In this document: one piece after another, positions 15,025-17,669 of the stretch
Layout: each line of letters starts with the position of its first letter
Numbering within the stretch: the stretch's first letter is position 1
Assembly: GCA_044432745.1 (NCBI GenBank)
Contig: JAWXUH010000012.1
Coordinates: 1 to 17,669, forward strand
DNA from: CAKOSP01 sp044432745
Lineage (GTDB): Bacteria > Bacillota_I > Bacilli_A > RF39 > UBA660
DNA length: 17,669 bases
Direction: 5' to 3'
Notes under the pieces: model-generated
What the model was told of the DNA's origin: nothing
The model's database searches: none
What the model saw: only the letters and a program-made list of their open reading frames with translations
Made by a program: the position numbers and the translations under genes

Positions 15025-17652
15025 ATGCTAACATTAAAAACAAGTGAACATAATATTGAAACAGATAAAAATATTATTACAATAGATGATGTAGTAATAA
15101 CGCATATTCAAGATGCAAGTGATCACTGCAGTATAACATTAATAACAAAAGTAGAACTTGAAAGTTTAGAAATAATATATCAAGATGATAGTATTAAAGA
15201 TAAAAATAATAAAATAGAAGCATACATTGGTAATGTAGCATGTGATGTTTATTATGATGAAGAAGATAGAATTATTTTAGAAAAAGATATAATGCCAGCT
15301 TCAACATTAACAATAAGTTATTATATATTAGATTCTACTAATGAAGAAATACAAACAAATATAGATTCTATAGGAATAGGTCAAGCTAAAAATGGAGATG
15401 AAGTAGTAAATATATATCAAACATTATATACAGGTAAAGAAGATGCTAATAACTACCTAGTTATGCAAAGTTTTGAAGATATACTTCCAACTAAAATAAA
15501 AATAAAACATCAAATACCATATGACTTAACAATAATAACTTCTAATAATATTTTTAAAATAGAACAAATAACGGATTTAACTTATTTAGTAGATACTGAA
15601 AAATATAATAATATAACGGATATCTATATTTCAAAAGAAGTTCAAAATCAAAGTGAAGTATATGATCAAATATTAATTGAAGGTATAGTAAATACAACAA
15701 AAACAGAACAAATAACTCAATATACAAATGTAACGTCTGCAAATGCAAAAAGTCATGGAATATATAAATACGTAACATTAAGTGAAGAAATAGAGTTAGA
15801 TTTAGATTATGAAATAATAGATGAAAAAGAAATATATCAAAAGTATGATGAATTTCAAATTAAGTTTACAAGAAATACTTCATACTTCGTTATAGATAAA
15901 CCAGTAATAACTATATTATTACCTGCAGAATTAGAATACATAGATTCATATTTAGAGTATACATCTATTGTAGATGAGAAAACCTATCTCTCTAGGGATA
16001 AAGATTACCCTAGAGAGATAGTTGAACCTCTTATAATAGAAAACTATAAAGAGACAGGTAAAAATGCTATAAGATATATATTTACAAATCAGTTTCCAAA
16101 CTCAGATTCACTAACGGTGGTATTATCTTTAAAAATAATATCAAATCAAATAAAACTATTATCATTCTCTGGATATATAGGAAATTATCAAAGAACTTTT
16201 TATACGAATATAACTAAAGCTGAAACTTATATAGATATACTAGATTTAGATAATGATAATAATGAAAGTGAGAGAATAGTTAAAACAGGTGATGTAATAT
16301 TAAGTATAGCAAGTTATGATTATGATATAACTTTGCAATCAAAGGGTAATCAAGATAAAGATTATACAACAAGCTCTATAACATCAAGTGGAGCTAATGT
16401 AGATTACTTATTAACGGTTACCAACAATAATGATGTATCGCTAAATAATATAGAAATAGTAAATATACTACCTAATATAAATGATACATATAACCTTAAT
16501 ACAATAAGTAGGGAATCTGAATATCAAGTATATCTAATTAATGATATAAAAGCTAAAATAATTACAGATAAATCAAGTATAGATACTCCAATAGATATTA
16601 AGTATTCTTTGTTAGATCCAATAAGGTTTGATGAAAAAAATAATACAATAGGTATAAGTAGTTGGGAAGATAAAAAAGAATATACAGACGTGCAATCAAT
16701 AAAGATAACAAAAGATATATTAATGCCATATGAAAAGTTAGAAATAACAATACCAACTATAACAAGTTTAGATTCTAAAACTATAGCAAATAATACTATA
16801 GCAATTAAAGGACAATTAAATGGTGATACAATCATTAAAGAAACTAACATTGTTGATGTATCAATAAATAATCAAAATTTAAATATAAATGGTTATGTAT
16901 GGCTTGATAATGGTAATGGTATTTATGAAGAAGAGAAGGGTTTAAATAATATAAAGATATATCTGCTTGATGAAGAGTATAATATACTAAGTCAAACATT
17001 ATCTACGCCATATATAAACAAAGATGGATATTATAATTTTGATAATCTAGAGAGTAATAATTATTATATCAAAGTAGATCCAAATATATATACGTTTACA
17101 AAGAAGTTAGATAGTAAAATAAATATAGATACTAAGTTAAGTGATTTAATAACTCTAACAGATAATCAAGTAGTACCTGCTGGATTAATAGAAATAAATT
17201 ACCCTATAATAAATGCACAGAATGCTTTAGTGTTAAAATATGAAGAATATTATCCTTTAGAAAACATAGCAGCAACAGATCAATTTAATGTAGATATAAC
17301 ATCTAATATAAAGGTAATAAAAAATACGGTAAATACAAAAGAAAAGGGAACATATACAGTAGTGTATGAAGTAACAGATGATTATAATTTAACAACAATT
17401 AAAACGATATATGTAACAGTAACTGACTCAAAAAGAGAACTTGCAAAAAATGATTTATTAATGTCAATAGCACTTCAACAAACCGCTATTTCCCATATAT
17501 TAAATGCAGAAGGTGAGAAGATACAAAAAATAATTAAAACAGATAACATAGATGATATTCTAAAAACTAATAATTCAGTTAAATGTATGGTAAATTCAAT
17601 AACAAGCTTAGAACAAATATATCAAAGTCAAATATCGCTTCTAAAAAAATAA
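15025..17652 (+). CDS. Multi-domain surface-type protein with DUF11-, SdrD_B- and Ig-like modules and spore-protein-like C-terminus
   Basis: 875 residues; ATG 11 bases after GGGGG (15009-15013). No signal peptide, membrane segment or sortase motif. Beta-rich modules run in series: an N-terminal region (1-260); an adhesin-like region (about 270-390); a DUF11-like repeat (about 453-500, VDYLLTVTNNND ... NILPN); an SdrD_B-like fold (about 621-690, INGYVWLDNGNG then GLNNIKIYLLDE and DGYYNFDNLESNNYYIKV); and a bacterial Ig-like domain (about 725-807, GTYTVVYEVTDDY). The last 65 residues read LLMSIALQQTAISHILNAEG, then EKIQKII, then NSVKCMVNSI, a pattern I recall from C-termini of exosporium or spore-coat proteins of Bacilli and Clostridia. 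Together with the missing secretion signal this suggests assembly on a spore surface, but it could also be an intracellular structural protein. A perfect 14-bp inverted repeat lies inside the gene at 15984-16021. It appears to be monocistronic. Confidence 0.8.
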   Translation: MLTLKTSEHNIETDKNIITIDDVVITHIQDASDHCSITLITKVELESLEIIYQDDSIKDKNNKIEAYIGNVACDVYYDEEDRIILEKDIMPASTLTISYYILDSTNEEIQTNIDSIGIGQAKNGDEVVNIYQTLYTGKEDANNYLVMQSFEDILPTKIKIKHQIPYDLTIITSNNIFKIEQITDLTYLVDTEKYNNITDIYISKEVQNQSEVYDQILIEGIVNTTKTEQITQYTNVTSANAKSHGIYKYVTLSEEIELDLDYEIIDEKEIYQKYDEFQIKFTRNTSYFVIDKPVITILLPAELEYIDSYLEYTSIVDEKTYLSRDKDYPREIVEPLIIENYKETGKNAIRYIFTNQFPNSDSLTVVLSLKIISNQIKLLSFSGYIGNYQRTFYTNITKAETYIDILDLDNDNNESERIVKTGDVILSIASYDYDITLQSKGNQDKDYTTSSITSSGANVDYLLTVTNNNDVSLNNIEIVNILPNINDTYNLNTISRESEYQVYLINDIKAKIITDKSSIDTPIDIKYSLLDPIRFDEKNNTIGISSWEDKKEYTDVQSIKITKDILMPYEKLEITIPTITSLDSKTIANNTIAIKGQLNGDTIIKETNIVDVSINNQNLNINGYVWLDNGNGIYEEEKGLNNIKIYLLDEEYNILSQTLSTPYINKDGYYNFDNLESNNYYIKVDPNIYTFTKKLDSKINIDTKLSDLITLTDNQVVPAGLIEINYPIINAQNALVLKYEEYYPLENIAATDQFNVDITSNIKVIKNTVNTKEKGTYTVVYEVTDDYNLTTIKTIYVTVTDSKRELAKNDLLMSIALQQTAISHILNAEGEKIQKIIKTDNIDDILKTNNSVKCMVNSITSLEQIYQSQISLLKK
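15984..16021. repeat. Perfect 14-bp inverted repeat inside the coding sequence
   Basis: CTATCTCTCTAGGG (15984-15997) and CCCTAGAGAGATAG (16008-16021) are exact reverse complements around a 10-base loop. The stem is 50 percent G+C in a gene far richer in A+T, and it uses codons that are uncommon here (CTC, AGG, CCT). It encodes residues about 320-334 without disturbing the frame. Confidence 0.85.
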
Positions 17653-17669
17653 CAACATATGAAAAAGAA

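Noticed and set aside
15554..15778. Minus-strand open frame of 74 codons, and similar minus-strand frames at 191-451, 4568-4888, 5283-5486, 5902-6096, 10436-10663 and 16524-16850
   Set aside because: They lie opposite well-supported genes, are Phe/Ile/Tyr-rich as expected for the complement of A-rich coding DNA, and lack ribosome binding sites.
17653..17669. Possible next gene starting at ATG 17659
   Set aside because: Only three codons are visible and no ribosome binding site precedes it, so no call can be supported.
1..17669. CRISPR array, tRNA or rRNA genes, insertion sequence or integrase
   Set aside because: No regularly spaced repeats, no tRNA-like cloverleaf or rRNA-like GC-rich stretch, and no transposase or recombinase motif was seen in any frame.
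1..17669. Mycoplasma-type code (TGA as Trp)
   Set aside because: Trp codons are TGG throughout and no gene contains an in-frame TGA, so the standard code fits.

Overview
The window comes from a very AT-rich genome, most likely a low-GC Bacillota relative (gut Bacilli / RF39-like or Clostridia-like). The signs are purine-rich Shine-Dalgarno sequences, sigma-A type promoters with extended -10 boxes, hairpin plus T-run terminators, and a strong preference for ATA (Ile) and TTA (Leu) codons. The standard code fits: Trp is TGG, no in-frame TGA is read as sense, and all eleven long genes stop at TAA or TAG. All genes lie on the + strand. The taxonomic placement is inference from composition only.

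Layout. (1) 1-221 holds two terminators of an upstream gene and a promoter overlapped by a 12-bp inverted repeat. (2) 222-2893 holds a large membrane-associated protein with an HExxH zinc-protease motif and a small coiled-coil protein of unknown function, each with its own terminator. (3) 3065-9672 is a complete type I restriction-modification operon of the EcoR124I (type IC) kind: hsdM, a 22-codon small ORF, hsdS, an unrelated 240-residue ORF and hsdR. HsdR keeps all catalytic motifs. HsdS carries three perfect ELTA repeats in its central spacer, the element whose copy number sets target spacing in EcoR124I-family enzymes. hsdM has an in-frame TAA at codon 6, just after a good ribosome binding site and ATG, so the system may be silenced or depend on unusual initiation. 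(4) 9753-12557 is a separately promoted cluster after the hsdR terminator. It encodes a protein with a helix-hairpin-helix-like domain and a C-terminal PD-(D/E)xK-like nuclease, a 404-residue unknown protein, and a 135-residue protein with a HEPN-type RxxxxH motif. The last two are in the same frame and separated by one TAA and three codons, so they may be a single broken gene of about 543 residues. (5) 12688-17652 holds two large proteins: a single-pass membrane protein with an Asn/Pro/Gln-rich cytoplasmic N-terminus, and an 875-residue multi-domain protein (DUF11-like, SdrD_B-like and Ig-like modules) with a C-terminal region resembling tails of spore-surface proteins.

How the parts fit. 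Segments 3 and 4 read as a defence island set between ordinary cell-surface genes. HsdM and HsdS should form the methyltransferase that recruits HsdR. The ORF inside the operon and the nuclease/HEPN cluster behind it look like accessory anti-phage genes: they are more Leu-TTG and Ile-ATT rich than hsdM and hsdR, suggesting separate acquisition. The most notable points are the two TAA codons interrupting defence genes, the candidate nuclease-HEPN module, the nuclease-like cargo inside the hsd operon, the variable ELTA repeat, and a perfect 14-bp inverted repeat inside the coding sequence of the last gene.
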